NCBI RefSeq assembly: GCF_004793975.1
Contig: NZ_SRYB01000010.1
Span: 1 to 64,000, forward strand
Source: Lepagella muris
Lineage (GTDB): Bacteria > Bacteroidota > Bacteroidia > Bacteroidales > Muribaculaceae
Direction: 5' to 3'
DNA: 64,000 nt
Shown: in pieces, positions 44,801 through 54,500 of the stretch
Numbering within the stretch: position 1 is the stretch's first letter
Layout of the letters: each line of letters begins with the position of its first letter
Translations under genes and position numbers: made by a program
The notes under the pieces: generated by a model
Told to the model about the DNA's origin: nothing
What the model saw: only the letters and a program-made list of their open reading frames with translations
Databases searched by the model: none

Positions 44801-45975
44801 CCATCCTTCCCTATCCACACATGATTGTCGTTGTCAACCGCCACGGAAAGCACACTGTTGGCAGAGAGCACTTCCCCACCCGACGCCGTATGTACGGGAT
44901 GAATTCTAAAAGCAGGGCTCCCGGGACTGATGACGTTGACGCCACCTCCCCAGCTTCCCGCCCACACGTTGGAGAAATCATCCTGATAGAGGCATCTAAC
45001 CGACGGACTTGACAGAAGGCTCTTGCCGAAATCGGAATGAAAAGTGTCGCACACTATCTCCTCCGGATGAGAGAACACCTTGTCGTTGAGATGCATTATC
45101 ACGATACCGCCGCGCTCCGTCGCCACCCACAGGCAATTGTCGGCAAACTGCTTCATATCGCCTACCGGATAACGTAGTTCCGGATGATACCTACCCAGAT
45201 CCATAAACGTCTTGTCATCCTGATTATACAGCACCGGACCACGGTCAGTACCAATCCAAAGATTATTCAAAGAATCCTTATATACGCAACTCAGCGATGA
45301 GGAGGGGAGAGAATCCGGATTATTATGGTCTGCCTGATAATTCACCGCCGTCATGTTGGCTATATCTATCACTGTCAGACCCGACGATTCATGCGCCACA
45401 TAGAGAAATCCGTCGCCACCATCCAGTGCCTTCCATATTGAGGCAGCAGGCATACCCTTCACCGTCCGGCTGTCATAATGCTTGAACTGTCCGCTCTCGG
45501 GATCCAGATGGTCTATGCCACGCGAGAACGTGCATATCCACAATCCGCCATCGGAAGCGGGAGTGATAGATGTCACGTCGTCAGTGGCAAGGGAATTGGC
45601 ATCGCCCGGTATGTTGCGGTATGAACGGAATTCTCCCGTAGAATAATTATAGGAATCCAGACCCGCCCTCTGAGTCGCTATCCATATCACGGGACGCTGA
45701 GGATCATCAATTATGGCATTAAGTTCATTACCCGTAAGAGATGCCACACCCGGCACCTCCTCCTTATAATAATTCTTAAAATTATGTCCGTCATAACGGT
45801 TGAGCCCCTCATCGGTGGCTATCCAGATGAATCCGTCCTTATCTTGTGTGATCCCCACCACATGATTATTGCTCAACCCGCTCTCCACACCGAGATACCT
45901 TATAGTATAGTCATTGCGTGATGCGAGGGTGGAAAACACGCATATTAAGGAAATAAAAAATGATATCTGTCTCAT
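41893..45975 (-). CDS. Hybrid two-component system sensor/regulator of the 46-57 kb PUL
   Basis: This 1360-residue one-protein regulator has a signal peptide, two Reg_prop beta-propellers (repeated W-I-T-GL-R-D motifs), a Y_Y_Y domain, a membrane helix near residue 790 (MIYIMVLAGVVCALLYLYR), a histidine kinase with His843 in ITHELRTPLT, ATPase domain, receiver with Asp1137 in SDIMMPVMDG, and an AraC-type DNA-binding end (MSTSTLYRKVKALTG, VAYFRQCFKDEFGMTPSEY). All phosphotransfer residues are present. It is transcribed away from the SGBP-SusC-SusD operon and should activate it when the periplasmic part binds a breakdown oligosaccharide. Confidence 0.96.
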   Translation of the reverse strand: MRQISFFISLICVFSTLASRNDYTIRYLGVESGLSNNHVVGITQDKDGFIWIATDEGLNRYDGHNFKNYYKEEVPGVASLTGNELNAIIDDPQRPVIWIATQRAGLDSYNYSTGEFRSYRNIPGDANSLATDDVTSITPASDGGLWICTFSRGIDHLDPESGQFKHYDSRTVKGMPAASIWKALDGGDGFLYVAHESSGLTVIDIANMTAVNYQADHNNPDSLPSSSLSCVYKDSLNNLWIGTDRGPVLYNQDDKTFMDLGRYHPELRYPVGDMKQFADNCLWVATERGGIVIMHLNDKVFSHPEEIVCDTFHSDFGKSLLSSPSVRCLYQDDFSNVWAGSWGGGVNVISPGSPAFRIHPVHTASGGEVLSANSVLSVAVDNDNHVWIGKDGGDLDIYDGDCLVSTFSKRRGNLPGSIVQSLHKGADGTMWLGFFNEGACRYDANTGRFVEVIPAASRIDVRDIATDKNGNILFGTTGGVWRYNLADKRVEGPFNTGNNLVRRVFPLDDNTCLVGTFGAGLIVTDNDFKEIRRYDINNGIPSNTVNDIFRARDNRVFVATGEGLVIFPDIVNKPDSVSVVNRASGLGNAHLLAIAQDRSGSIWLSTNGGISCVKGDDIYNYTHRDNVPIGNFLGHSVASDRQGNLYFGAISGLCVFNPVEVLEMMDVPQPVIVDLEVLSNSSSGEDSPKEIQVTGKDKVSLGRGYNSFDISFTSRNFATAREVEYAYMLEGVLDRWVMARNGNIATFRDLSPGTYVFKVKCRVRNQEWGSPAELNIVVPPPLWWSWWAKMIYIMVLAGVVCALLYLYRKRVTAEAMLKTETEKHLKEQELNDERLRFYTNITHELRTPLTLIVGPLDDLAKSGDIPERERRSLGMVHRNAGRLLDLVNRILEFRKTETQNRRLCVRRGNIAATVYEVALKYKELNRNTKVSVDVTVESGEIQAVYDKEVVTVMLDNLISNSIKYTPQGHVDVDCRVKDGNIVLTVADTGVGISKDAVDRIFDRYYQERGPHQAAGTGIGLALVKNMVTLHHGTISVSSEEGKGTSFVVTLPIADSYPEALHLEENVEHTQEETLPDTDKETVAADRKPLILVVEDNEDIRDYIRQSFTDLYDVRCAENGKEGLERAYEIMPSLIVSDIMMPVMDGVEMMRKLKADVRTSHIPVILLTAKESDSDREEGYASGADSYLIKPFSSTLLQSRINNLLLQRMKLTERFAGRPAPVVSSEGESIAEKRERLIKSLSEVDRRFIEKLNKAIIDNIPSENVDVNFLAGTLCMSTSTLYRKVKALTGISPNEYIRKTKMQLAENLLLDGQLTFSEIAFKVGMNSVAYFRQCFKDEFGMTPSEYLNHLRSDSLDKSSEE

Positions 45976-46041
45976 GATATAAAATGAGTTTTTTCAGGCT
46001 TGATGTATTAGTAAAATATACGCGATTGAATTATCACGCTT

Positions 46042-46049
46042 CAAAGTTA
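46042..46049 (-). promoter_or_regulatory. -7 box for the divergent regulator
   Basis: The minus strand reads TAACTTTG, matching TAnnTTTG, 67 bp before the regulator's start. Confidence 0.5.
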
Positions 46050-46157
46050 TTCGTTTTCCCGCTGATATAGAATCTTTTTGGATGCACAAACAGCACATTG
46101 AATGATTCACGTATCTACTTTGCATGATTTTTCAATCATCACTATTTTCCAATCATA

Positions 46158-46165
46158 TAAATTTG
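46158..46165 (+). promoter_or_regulatory. -7 box for the PUL operon
   Basis: TAAATTTG matches TAnnTTTG in the 307-bp divergent spacer, 118 bp before the first ATG. The -33 element is poor, as expected for an activator-dependent promoter. Confidence 0.5.
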
Positions 46166-46216
46166 CAGCCGAAACCGGTGTTTCCGATATAACGTCACGC
46201 CGGCAGATTTTCATAT

Positions 46217-46261
46217 AAAAAATCAACCTACATAAAAATTAAAAAAATCAACCTACATAAA
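46217..46261. repeat. Two 20-bp direct repeats upstream of the PUL operon
   Basis: AAAAAATCAACCTACATAAA occurs at 46217-46236 and 46242-46261, 25 bp apart, ending 21 bp before the first start codon. The spacing (about 2.5 helical turns) and position suggest a regulator-binding or RNA element; it is downstream of the proposed -7 box, so this is uncertain. Confidence 0.65.
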
Positions 46262-46282
46262 TTAATTAAATCTTAAAATCGC

Positions 46283-47902
46283 ATGAACCTATTTTCACGA
46301 TGCCTTACCACAGGACTGTGTGTGTCGGCATTGGCGGCACTGACCGCCTGCAGCAGCGATGACGATTGGAAAGACGTAGACGGAGGTACTCCGCAGCTTT
46401 CCCTCACTTCAGTACATGAGATGACAGAAGCGGGACGTACAATCAAGATTGCAGGGACAGTGACCGACAACGACGGCATCTCGTCAATCGACCTTGTATG
46501 CAAAGCACTCAACCTTAACAAGCGAATCAATCTCATCGAGATCTACGGAGAGCCCCTTAAGGAGTATGACCTTGATTATGATTTCAAGATTCAGGAGAAT
46601 GAATCGGGAGATGATTTCGTCATTGATGTCATCATTACCGATATAGGCGGACGTCAGGACAAGCAACAGGTAAAGGTGACACTTGACGGCGACTTCGCAG
46701 CCCCTGTATTCACGGCTGCTCCCGACAAGGAAGTGACAGTGATTCTCAAACCTCAGACAGCCTTCAACCTCCAGTTTACCGTGCAGGACAACCGGGTGGT
46801 TGATTATGTGACCATCGACATACAGGACATTACCGCAGGTGAAGACCTACCGGAAAAGGTGGAGGGATTCCCACGCACTCTTCAGGGCAACGGCACAAAC
46901 ACTTTCAATTTTGCCGAGAAACTTGAATTGCCGAGCCAGGAAGCCACTCTCATCGCCACAATCACAGCGTATGACAAGGAGGCTAACGAACCGGCTCACG
47001 CCACTTCCATCACATCAAAAATCACTGTCGGTGCTCTTCCCGACTTCGAGAAGCTGTATCTCTGCGACGTGGCTACGGCTGCCGAGCTCAACAGCGATGT
47101 CTTCGGCGTGCCTATGCTGATCGATCATGTCGGCGAATACAAGTATCGTGCAAGATACTACAACGAGAAAGCGGGCACAGAGATCTGCTTCCTCGCTCAG
47201 AAGACAGACTTTGGTCCTATCTGCTTCGCACCTGACAACAACGATCCCTCCACACTCGGCGACGACCCGAACGAGGTAGGACGCATCAAGCTTGACCAGG
47301 CGGGCGTATATTATCTGATAGATGTAGACACCTACAACCGCACCTACAGCATGTCTACCTACTCTGTCGCTGAGGCAATCGACCCCGTCATGCACATGCA
47401 CTATGGCGGCAACGACCTCAACACATGGTGGGATTGGAAAGATCCTAATGTCATTTGGTGGCAGGAATTTTATTTCGGTCCGGCATCCGGTCCGGACAAC
47501 GTTACCCGCATGACACAGGATCCGAAAAACCCACATATCTACTATCTGGAAGACTGGAAACTGGAATCAGGTGAGGAGATGAACTTCATTCTCCACAACT
47601 GGCACAGCAACGGATGGTGGAACTGTGTGACATGGCGCGTTGACAATTCTTCTGATCCTGACAAGTTCATGTATTATGGCAACCTTCATCCCGATAATGA
47701 CCATTATCAGGGTAACGCCGATTATTTCGAGTATAAGTATGGCGATATCGATGGCTTTGATGCCAACAGCTGGCCAGATGAAGGCTACCGTAAGAACTAC
47801 GTACCCGACAATTGGGTAAAACCGACCGTGACCACCGGAGGAACCTATAAACTAATCTTTGACGCACATCTGGAACGCGCTCGTCTTGTGCCCCAGAAGT
47901 GA
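46283..47902 (+). CDS. Surface glycan-binding lipoprotein (SGBP, SusE/F-like position)
   Basis: This 539-residue lipoprotein has its lipobox Cys in AALTACSSDD, with acidic residues after the Cys as found on surface-exposed Bacteroidetes lipoproteins. The N-terminal half has tandem beta-sandwich modules (GTVTDNDGISSID, VQDNRVVDYVTIDIQDI). The C-terminal half is rich in Trp and Tyr (NTWWDWKDPNVIWWQEFYF, NWHSNGWWNC), suited to sugar stacking, and ends with an IFDAHLERARL-type SusE/F strand. It precedes SusC, while SGBP genes more often follow SusD. Confidence 0.8.
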   Translation: MNLFSRCLTTGLCVSALAALTACSSDDDWKDVDGGTPQLSLTSVHEMTEAGRTIKIAGTVTDNDGISSIDLVCKALNLNKRINLIEIYGEPLKEYDLDYDFKIQENESGDDFVIDVIITDIGGRQDKQQVKVTLDGDFAAPVFTAAPDKEVTVILKPQTAFNLQFTVQDNRVVDYVTIDIQDITAGEDLPEKVEGFPRTLQGNGTNTFNFAEKLELPSQEATLIATITAYDKEANEPAHATSITSKITVGALPDFEKLYLCDVATAAELNSDVFGVPMLIDHVGEYKYRARYYNEKAGTEICFLAQKTDFGPICFAPDNNDPSTLGDDPNEVGRIKLDQAGVYYLIDVDTYNRTYSMSTYSVAEAIDPVMHMHYGGNDLNTWWDWKDPNVIWWQEFYFGPASGPDNVTRMTQDPKNPHIYYLEDWKLESGEEMNFILHNWHSNGWWNCVTWRVDNSSDPDKFMYYGNLHPDNDHYQGNADYFEYKYGDIDGFDANSWPDEGYRKNYVPDNWVKPTVTTGGTYKLIFDAHLERARLVPQK

Positions 47903-47943
47903 TCCATATTCAGACTAATTCCACATTTCGATTTTCATATATC

Positions 47944-50900
47944 ATGAAAAAGTATATTCTAACTTTATGCCTCGCGCTCATCGGTCTTTCGATGATGGCG
48001 CAGAACATAACCGTCAGCGGTGTTGTCACATCGAAGACCGACGGTGAGCCGCTGATCGGCGCAACAGTGCGCGTGAAGGGCACGAATCAGGGCACAGCCA
48101 CAGACATTGACGGCAACTATACCCTACCGAACGTTGCAAAGAATGCAACCCTCATATTCAACTATGTTGGCTTCGCAGAGCTTTCACTCCCTGTCGGAGG
48201 ACAGACCACTGTCAATGCCGCGCTCACCGAGACTACTTCCGCACTCGATGAGCTGGTGGTTGTGGGCTACGGTGTCGCAAAGAAGAGCGACCTTACCAGC
48301 TCAATCTCCACTATCAAGGGTGGAGAGATCAACGAGATGGTTGCAGGCAACGCAATGGATGCACTTCAAGGCCGTGTGCCGGGCGTGCAGGTGGCTTCGG
48401 GCGGCGGTCCCGGCACCACACCTAAGGTCATGATCCGTGGTGTCACATCTGTCAACGGCTCTAACCCTCTCTACGTGGTGGATGGTGTGCCTCTCAATAC
48501 GAGCAACATCAACTTCATCAACAATAACGACATCGAGAGCATGGAGGTGCTTAAAGATGCTTCCGCTTCCGCCATCTACGGTACGCGTGCATCTAACGGC
48601 GTCATCATCATCACCACAAAGAAGGGTAAGTCAGGTCAGACACACGTCGACTTCTCAGCATCCGTAGGCTGGCAGCACATCTCCAAGCCCTCAATCGCAG
48701 GCGCGAACGAATACGAGAAGGTATTCAACAAACGCTACGAGAACGACGGACGTGTGGCTCCGTGGAACTCTCCTTACGTGGATTATGCCGACGTTGACGG
48801 CACCGACTGGTGGAATGAGGTTGTCAACAAGACTGCACTCATCCAGAACTACTCCTTGAGCGTGCGTGGCGGTAACGACAAGTTTGTCTACAGCCTTTCC
48901 GTCGGCTACTTCAAGAACAACTCTCAGTTTGATTATGGCTATTGGGACAAGCTCAACGTGCGCTTGAACACAGAATACAATTTCACCGACTGGCTGAAGG
49001 CAGGTCTTGACATAGCTCCCAACATGGAGAAATGGGAAAACTCCCCCGAACTCTTCTCTGCAGCAATGGCTATGGACCCGACCACTCCCGTGTTCCGTCC
49101 CGAAGAGGAGTGGGATCCGGCAAACCCGATGAACAACTATCAGCGTTCATACAACAACCAGGAATGGAACCCTGCCGGCTCTCTCGCCCGTATGGACAAC
49201 AATACCACCAAGATGCAGGTGCTCATGAACCCCTACATCCAGGTGCAGCCCATCAAGCAGCTCACTCTCCGCACACAGTTTGGTGTCAACGCATGGTATC
49301 AGCGCAACGACTACTATAACTACGCATTCCATATCGATGCACTCGAACAGAGCGCAAAGAACAGCGCAGGACGCAACTATTCCGATGCCCTCAACTGGAC
49401 ATGGAACAACACCGTGACCTATATGGATACTTTCGCCGAGAAGCACAACCTCACAGCTATGGTAGGCTTCACCGCTGAACGCTACGCCGACTGGTGGGCA
49501 AAAGCATCACGTCAGGACATCCCCGGCAACAGCGACCTTCTCCACGAAGTGAGTGCCGGCACAGGCGACCAGTTCGCTTCCGGCAGCACCACATATCAGA
49601 CTCTCGCATCAGTGCTCGGTCGTGTGATGTATAACTACGACAGCCGCTACTATCTGACTGCATCAATCCGTTATGACGGCAGCTCCAAATTCGCGAAAGG
49701 CAACAAGTGGGCATCATTCCCCTCTGTCTCCGTGGCATGGCGTCTCTCTGAGGAGAACTTCATGGAAGGCGCACGCGGATGGCTCGACAATGCCAAGATC
49801 CGTCTCGGATGGGGTAAGGTCGGCAACCAGGCAATCAATCCCGGTCTCTTCCTCTCCACTCTTGACAACGGCGTGAACTACGTCTTCGGCACAACTCCGA
49901 CACGCTATCCCTCCTCTATCGTCGGACAGATGGGCAGCCCCGCTCTGAAATGGGAGACTGTGGAGGATATTGACTTCGGTATCGACGCAACATTCCTCAG
50001 CAACCGCTTGAACCTCACATTCGACCTCTATCAGAAGACGAGCCACGACATGCTCTATGCACGCCAGAGCCTTCTCATCACCGGTAACCCCTCATGGATG
50101 GGCGCAGTGACACAGAACATCGGCGAGATGCGTGCTCGCGGTTGGGAACTCTCTCTGAGCTGGAACGACAAGGTGGGCGACTTCGGCTATGACCTCGGCG
50201 TGCAGCTCTCCGGAGTGCGCAACAAAGCCATAAAATTCTCCGGCGACGGTCCGGTATGGGCAGGCGAGGGTATGCCTGAGAGCATCATCCGCAACGAAGA
50301 CGGCGGTCTCATCTCTCGCTTCTATGGCTATCAGGCAGACGGTCTTTTCCAGAACTGGGAAGAGGTCTATGCCCACACCAACGAGCACGGCAAGCTCATC
50401 CAGCCTGACGCACAGCCCGGCGATATCCGCTTCCTCGACCTTAACCACGACGGTCAGCTCAACAACGACGACAAGAAATATATCGGCAACCCCTATCCTG
50501 ACCTGATGATGGGCTTCAACCTCGGTCTTAACTACAAGGGATGGGACTTCCTCGCCAACTTCTACGGCACATTCGGCAACGATATCTTCAACCTTCAGAA
50601 GGTGCGTTACTCCGGTGGCGGCGGTCAGAACGTATATGCCGGCACTCTCGGCAAGGCATGGAGCGGCGAAGGCTCTACCAACGACATCCCGCGTCTGTCA
50701 TACAATGACCTCAACCAGAACTATACCCGCGTGTCGAGCTTCTTCGTGGAAGACGGCAGCTACTTCCGCTGCAAGCTCCTCACCCTCGGCTATACTTTCC
50801 CGGAGAAATGGCTCGGTGATTTCAACCTCCGTCTGTACTTCTCGGCACAGAACCTCTTCACATTCACAAAATACAAAGGAATGGATCCGGAACGCCCCTT

Positions 50901-50991
50901 CTACGATGGCGGCGTGATCGAGACAGGTATCGACAAGGCTAAATATCCTACACCCAAGACTTTCCTTTTCGGTGTTGACTTCAAATTCTAA
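47944..50991 (+). CDS. SusC/RagA family TonB-dependent outer-membrane transporter
   Basis: This 1015-residue glycan importer uses TonB energy to move oligosaccharides across the outer membrane, with SusD as its lid. The start ATG 47944 leads into a signal peptide (cut near MMA-QN); the frame is open 15 codons upstream but without signal features. Next come a carboxypeptidase-D-like domain (TVSGVVTSKTDGEPLIGATV), the SusC TonB box region LDELVVVGYG, the plug (GRVPGVQVASGGGPGTTPKVMIRG, YGTRASNGVIIITTKKG) and a barrel ending in FLFGVDFKF. It lies 41 bp after the SGBP gene and 46 bp before susD. Confidence 0.97.
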   Translation: MKKYILTLCLALIGLSMMAQNITVSGVVTSKTDGEPLIGATVRVKGTNQGTATDIDGNYTLPNVAKNATLIFNYVGFAELSLPVGGQTTVNAALTETTSALDELVVVGYGVAKKSDLTSSISTIKGGEINEMVAGNAMDALQGRVPGVQVASGGGPGTTPKVMIRGVTSVNGSNPLYVVDGVPLNTSNINFINNNDIESMEVLKDASASAIYGTRASNGVIIITTKKGKSGQTHVDFSASVGWQHISKPSIAGANEYEKVFNKRYENDGRVAPWNSPYVDYADVDGTDWWNEVVNKTALIQNYSLSVRGGNDKFVYSLSVGYFKNNSQFDYGYWDKLNVRLNTEYNFTDWLKAGLDIAPNMEKWENSPELFSAAMAMDPTTPVFRPEEEWDPANPMNNYQRSYNNQEWNPAGSLARMDNNTTKMQVLMNPYIQVQPIKQLTLRTQFGVNAWYQRNDYYNYAFHIDALEQSAKNSAGRNYSDALNWTWNNTVTYMDTFAEKHNLTAMVGFTAERYADWWAKASRQDIPGNSDLLHEVSAGTGDQFASGSTTYQTLASVLGRVMYNYDSRYYLTASIRYDGSSKFAKGNKWASFPSVSVAWRLSEENFMEGARGWLDNAKIRLGWGKVGNQAINPGLFLSTLDNGVNYVFGTTPTRYPSSIVGQMGSPALKWETVEDIDFGIDATFLSNRLNLTFDLYQKTSHDMLYARQSLLITGNPSWMGAVTQNIGEMRARGWELSLSWNDKVGDFGYDLGVQLSGVRNKAIKFSGDGPVWAGEGMPESIIRNEDGGLISRFYGYQADGLFQNWEEVYAHTNEHGKLIQPDAQPGDIRFLDLNHDGQLNNDDKKYIGNPYPDLMMGFNLGLNYKGWDFLANFYGTFGNDIFNLQKVRYSGGGGQNVYAGTLGKAWSGEGSTNDIPRLSYNDLNQNYTRVSSFFVEDGSYFRCKLLTLGYTFPEKWLGDFNLRLYFSAQNLFTFTKYKGMDPERPFYDGGVIETGIDKAKYPTPKTFLFGVDFKF

Positions 50992-51037
50992 ATAATGAGC
51001 GAATAATTTCGTGCATTCCCAATAAACAGCTAATAAA

Positions 51038-52714
51038 ATGAAAAAATTCATATATTCTCTCGCAGTAATCGCAGGATTGTCGACACTGACATCGTGCAAC
51101 GACTTCCTCACAGAAGATGTGCGCGGACAGGAGAATCTCGAGACTTATTTCTCAAGCGAAGAGGAGGTGAACTCCTACGTAGGCGGCTGCTATTTCCAGA
51201 TTGCCAAGGGCGGCGGATGGTGGCAGGTCTACAATACATGGCTCCTCGCCGACATGACCACCGACGACCTCTGGGACGGCAACACCACCCAGGACGACGG
51301 CTATCAGGACATCTCCCACTTCATGCCCAACGGACAGAACAGCGGTATCCTCCAGAACTTCTGGGGCGCACGCTATCAGGGCATCGCATCCTGCAACCTC
51401 GGATTGGAAAGGATTCCGACAGCCAACATGAACGAGACACTGCGCAACCAGCGCACGGCTGAGGTGCGTTTCCTCCGTGCTTTCTTCTATTTCGACCTCG
51501 TCCGCAACTTCGGCGGCGTTCCCTTGGTGCTCCAGTATGCACAGTCGGTTGAGGGACTCACCCGTTCTTCCCAGGAGGAATGCTATGAGTTTATCGAGAA
51601 GGAACTCAAGGATGCAGCCGCAGTGCTTCCTCAGCGCAGCCAGTATGCCGCAGCCGACATGGGTCGCGCCACACGTGGTGCCGCTCTCGGCATCCTCGGC
51701 AAGGCTCAGCTCTATCAGGGGAAATGGGACGAGGCTAAAGCCACACTCAAGACCATCATCGACGAGGGTGAGTATGAGCTCCTTCCCAATTTCGGCGACG
51801 TGTGGAGCGTGAACCACAACAACAGCAAGGAGTCGCTTTTCGAGGCTCAGCAGATGTATAACGGCGACCAGTATGCCACAGGCGGCTCACTGACAATCGT
51901 CACCGGCTGCCGTAACGGTGTAGGCGACGGCTGGAGCTGGGGTCAGCCCACATCCGACCTTGAAAACGCCTTCATCGCCGCCGGCGACACAGAGCGTCTG
52001 CGCTGGACCATCATCAAAACCGCATGCACCGAGATTGCCGGAGAGAACGAGTTTGACAAGTTCATCGCCAACAACACGAGTCTCTGCAAGGTGACAGACC
52101 AGAAGTTTGTAGACTATAAGGAGAAATTCGGCTGGACTGACGAGACCTATTACGGCTCCTACATCATCGACCCGGCACAGCATAAGTCGGCACGCATCAT
52201 CCGCAAATATTTCGTGCCACTTGAGGATCGTCCGGAAATCTATAACACCGACAAGATTCCTTTGAACCACCGCATTCTCCGCTATGCCGACGTGCTTCTG
52301 ATGTATGCCGAGGCATGCGCAGAGACCGGCGACAACACCAACGCTCAGTGGGCACTCAACCAGGTGCGCAACCGCGTAGGTCTTGTCAACGTGACCTCAA
52401 CAGGCACAGCACTCCGCGATGCCATCCGTGCTGAGCGTCGTCTCGAGCTCGCCCACGAGCAGTGCCGTCTGTACGACCTCCGTCGCTGGGATTGCGAGAA
52501 CGGCAAGAAGATGATGTGCAACGTGTTCGGTCCTAACGGTTCCTTCGTGAAATACAACACAGGCGAAAATGCCGACATGTATGAGAAATGGAATCAGGGT
52601 GAGCCCAGCGACAAAGGAACCCGTTTCCAAGAGGACCGCGACCTCCTCTATCCTATTCCTCTATACGAGATACAGCACTCCAACGGTGCAATCGTACAGA
52701 ATCCGGGATGGTGA
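51038..52714 (+). CDS. SusD/RagB family glycan-binding lipoprotein
   Basis: This 558-residue outer-membrane lipoprotein forms the lid of the SusC pore. The lipobox Cys is in LSTLTSCNDFL, directly followed by the usual SusD opening. TPR-type helices (AEVRFLRAFFYFDLVRNFGGVPLV) and the C-terminal RAERRLELAHEQCRLYDLRRW block mark the family; LYPIPLYEIQHSNG-like residues end it. It follows SusC by 46 bp. A terminator-like hairpin lies after it. Confidence 0.97.
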   Translation: MKKFIYSLAVIAGLSTLTSCNDFLTEDVRGQENLETYFSSEEEVNSYVGGCYFQIAKGGGWWQVYNTWLLADMTTDDLWDGNTTQDDGYQDISHFMPNGQNSGILQNFWGARYQGIASCNLGLERIPTANMNETLRNQRTAEVRFLRAFFYFDLVRNFGGVPLVLQYAQSVEGLTRSSQEECYEFIEKELKDAAAVLPQRSQYAAADMGRATRGAALGILGKAQLYQGKWDEAKATLKTIIDEGEYELLPNFGDVWSVNHNNSKESLFEAQQMYNGDQYATGGSLTIVTGCRNGVGDGWSWGQPTSDLENAFIAAGDTERLRWTIIKTACTEIAGENEFDKFIANNTSLCKVTDQKFVDYKEKFGWTDETYYGSYIIDPAQHKSARIIRKYFVPLEDRPEIYNTDKIPLNHRILRYADVLLMYAEACAETGDNTNAQWALNQVRNRVGLVNVTSTGTALRDAIRAERRLELAHEQCRLYDLRRWDCENGKKMMCNVFGPNGSFVKYNTGENADMYEKWNQGEPSDKGTRFQEDRDLLYPIPLYEIQHSNGAIVQNPGW

Positions 52715-52773
52715 TTTCCCTAAAAATTCTTAACGGATACAATCTTAAGGTAAAATTATAAGTTAGTCAATCA

Positions 52774-52813
52774 GGGGGCACGCCGACATCACTGCCGACA
52801 TGCCCCCGTTTGT
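52774..52813 (+). terminator. Terminator-like hairpin between susD and the GH30 gene
   Basis: GGGGGCA (52774-52780) pairs with TGCCCCC (52801-52807), followed by GTTTGTTTT. Partial stopping here would lower enzyme levels relative to SusCD. Confidence 0.6.
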
Positions 52814-52830
52814 TTTAAACATCCGAAACC

Positions 52831-54486
52831 ATGAAATTGATAAATCTAATCCTTTGTGGCGGACTCGCGCTCTCATTCTGCGCATGCTCCGACACACCTT
52901 CCGGAGAATCCACCAAACGCCCGGCAGGACAAGACCCCGATCCAAAACCCACCCCCGAACCGGGAGGTGATGACAATGTGGTATCCCCCACTCCATCTTT
53001 CACTCTCAACAACCGCACCGTAGCGGTCAACACGGCAAAGACCTACCAGGAGATGGAAGGATTCGGCGCATCAGACTGCTGGCTACCGAATAAAATCGGC
53101 ACATATTGGGGTGGCAACCGCCTTCAGATAGCCCGCTGGCTATTCTCCAAGAATGTATCGTCCGACGGACAGCCGCAAGGAATCGGGCTCTCGATGTGGC
53201 GCGTTAACCTCGGTGCCGGCACAGAAGAGGCAGGTGATGCCGGTGGTGTGGACAACATCAACAACCGCGCGGAAAGCTATCTTCAGACGTCAGGCTCCTA
53301 CGACTGGAAGAGATGCAACGGACAGCAATATTTCATGCAACAGGCGAAGAACAACGGCGTGGAGAAATTCGTGCTATTCAGCAACTCCCCGCTCGTGCAG
53401 TACACGCTCAACGGTCAGGGACGTTCCGACAATGGCGGCTCGGCAAACCTGAAGGATGACTGCTACACCCCGTTTGCTGAATATATGGCGGAAGTGGCAA
53501 AGCATTTCACACTGGAAGGATACAACATCTCCCACATCTCTCCGGTCAACGAGCCGCAGTACAACTGGGACGGACGTGATCAGGAGGGTTCCGGCTGGCA
53601 GAATACTGAGGTGGCACGTCTCACCCGCGAACTCGACAAAGCTCTCCAGAGCCGCAGTCTCTCCACAAAGATTCTCATCGGAGAGGCGGCATCTTGGGAA
53701 TACACCTATAAGGGTAACAATAACCGAGAGAACACCATCAACGCATTCTTTGATCCGGCATCGGAAGCATACGTAGGTGATCTCGGTCATATCGAGAAAG
53801 CCATCGCCGGACACAGCTACTGGACATTCGACAACTGGAACCACATGCGCGACATTCGTGCGAAAGTGAAGACTTCCGCCGATGCACGTGGCATCAAGGT
53901 ATGGCAGACCGAATGGTCAATGCTCGACAAGGAGCCGTCGGAACTCGGAGGAAGTTATGACGACGTGAGTGAGTTCGACATTGCACAATATATGTCGCGC
54001 ATCATCCACAACGACATAACCGTGGCAGGCTGCTCATCATGGAGCTACTGGACGGCAATGTCGGTGGAGAGATACGGGCAGAAGAACCGCTTCGAACTTA
54101 TCAAGACCACTCCGGCAGGGGGCAACTACAGTGATGACTTCACGGCTGAGGGTAATGCAGTCGCCACTCCCAATCTATGGGTGCTCGGCAACTACAGTCT
54201 TTTCGTTCGTCCCGGCTACCGTCGTGTGGACCTTACTCTCGATGAGAGCAAGGATTTCTTCGGTACAGCCTACATCGCACCTGACAATACCCGCCTTGTG
54301 CTCGTCATAACCAACTACGACAAGGAGCGCGGCATAAGCCTGGCAATGGATGCACCGAAGGATGCAAAATCAGTCTACACCTACACCACAACCGCCACAA
54401 AACAGATGAAACAGGCGCAGTTCAATCTTAAGGATAAGGTGTTTGTTGATCCGGCGAGTGTCACTACCATCGTATATAATTTCTAA
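52831..54486 (+). CDS. GH30 lipoprotein, probable beta-1,6-galactanase
   Basis: This 551-residue surface lipoprotein (lipobox Cys in LSFCACSD, then a Pro/Gly-rich linker to ~residue 50) has a GH30 TIM barrel with acid/base Glu241 in SPVNEPQYNW and nucleophile Glu361 in WQTEWSM, then a beta-sandwich. Blocks such as GFGASDCW and GIGLSMWRVNLGAGTEEAGD resemble Bacteroidetes enzymes labelled beta-1,6-galactanase more than glucosylceramidases or xylanases; that reading is from memory of the family, not from a search. As an exposed endo-enzyme it would start cleavage outside the cell. The GH2 gene follows 14 bp later. Confidence 0.87.
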   Translation: MKLINLILCGGLALSFCACSDTPSGESTKRPAGQDPDPKPTPEPGGDDNVVSPTPSFTLNNRTVAVNTAKTYQEMEGFGASDCWLPNKIGTYWGGNRLQIARWLFSKNVSSDGQPQGIGLSMWRVNLGAGTEEAGDAGGVDNINNRAESYLQTSGSYDWKRCNGQQYFMQQAKNNGVEKFVLFSNSPLVQYTLNGQGRSDNGGSANLKDDCYTPFAEYMAEVAKHFTLEGYNISHISPVNEPQYNWDGRDQEGSGWQNTEVARLTRELDKALQSRSLSTKILIGEAASWEYTYKGNNNRENTINAFFDPASEAYVGDLGHIEKAIAGHSYWTFDNWNHMRDIRAKVKTSADARGIKVWQTEWSMLDKEPSELGGSYDDVSEFDIAQYMSRIIHNDITVAGCSSWSYWTAMSVERYGQKNRFELIKTTPAGGNYSDDFTAEGNAVATPNLWVLGNYSLFVRPGYRRVDLTLDESKDFFGTAYIAPDNTRLVLVITNYDKERGISLAMDAPKDAKSVYTYTTTATKQMKQAQFNLKDKVFVDPASVTTIVYNF

Positions 54487-54500
54487 TACATTTCTGATAA

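Noticed and set aside
51152..51817. 221-codon frame on the minus strand
   Set aside because: Antisense to susD with no recognisable domain.
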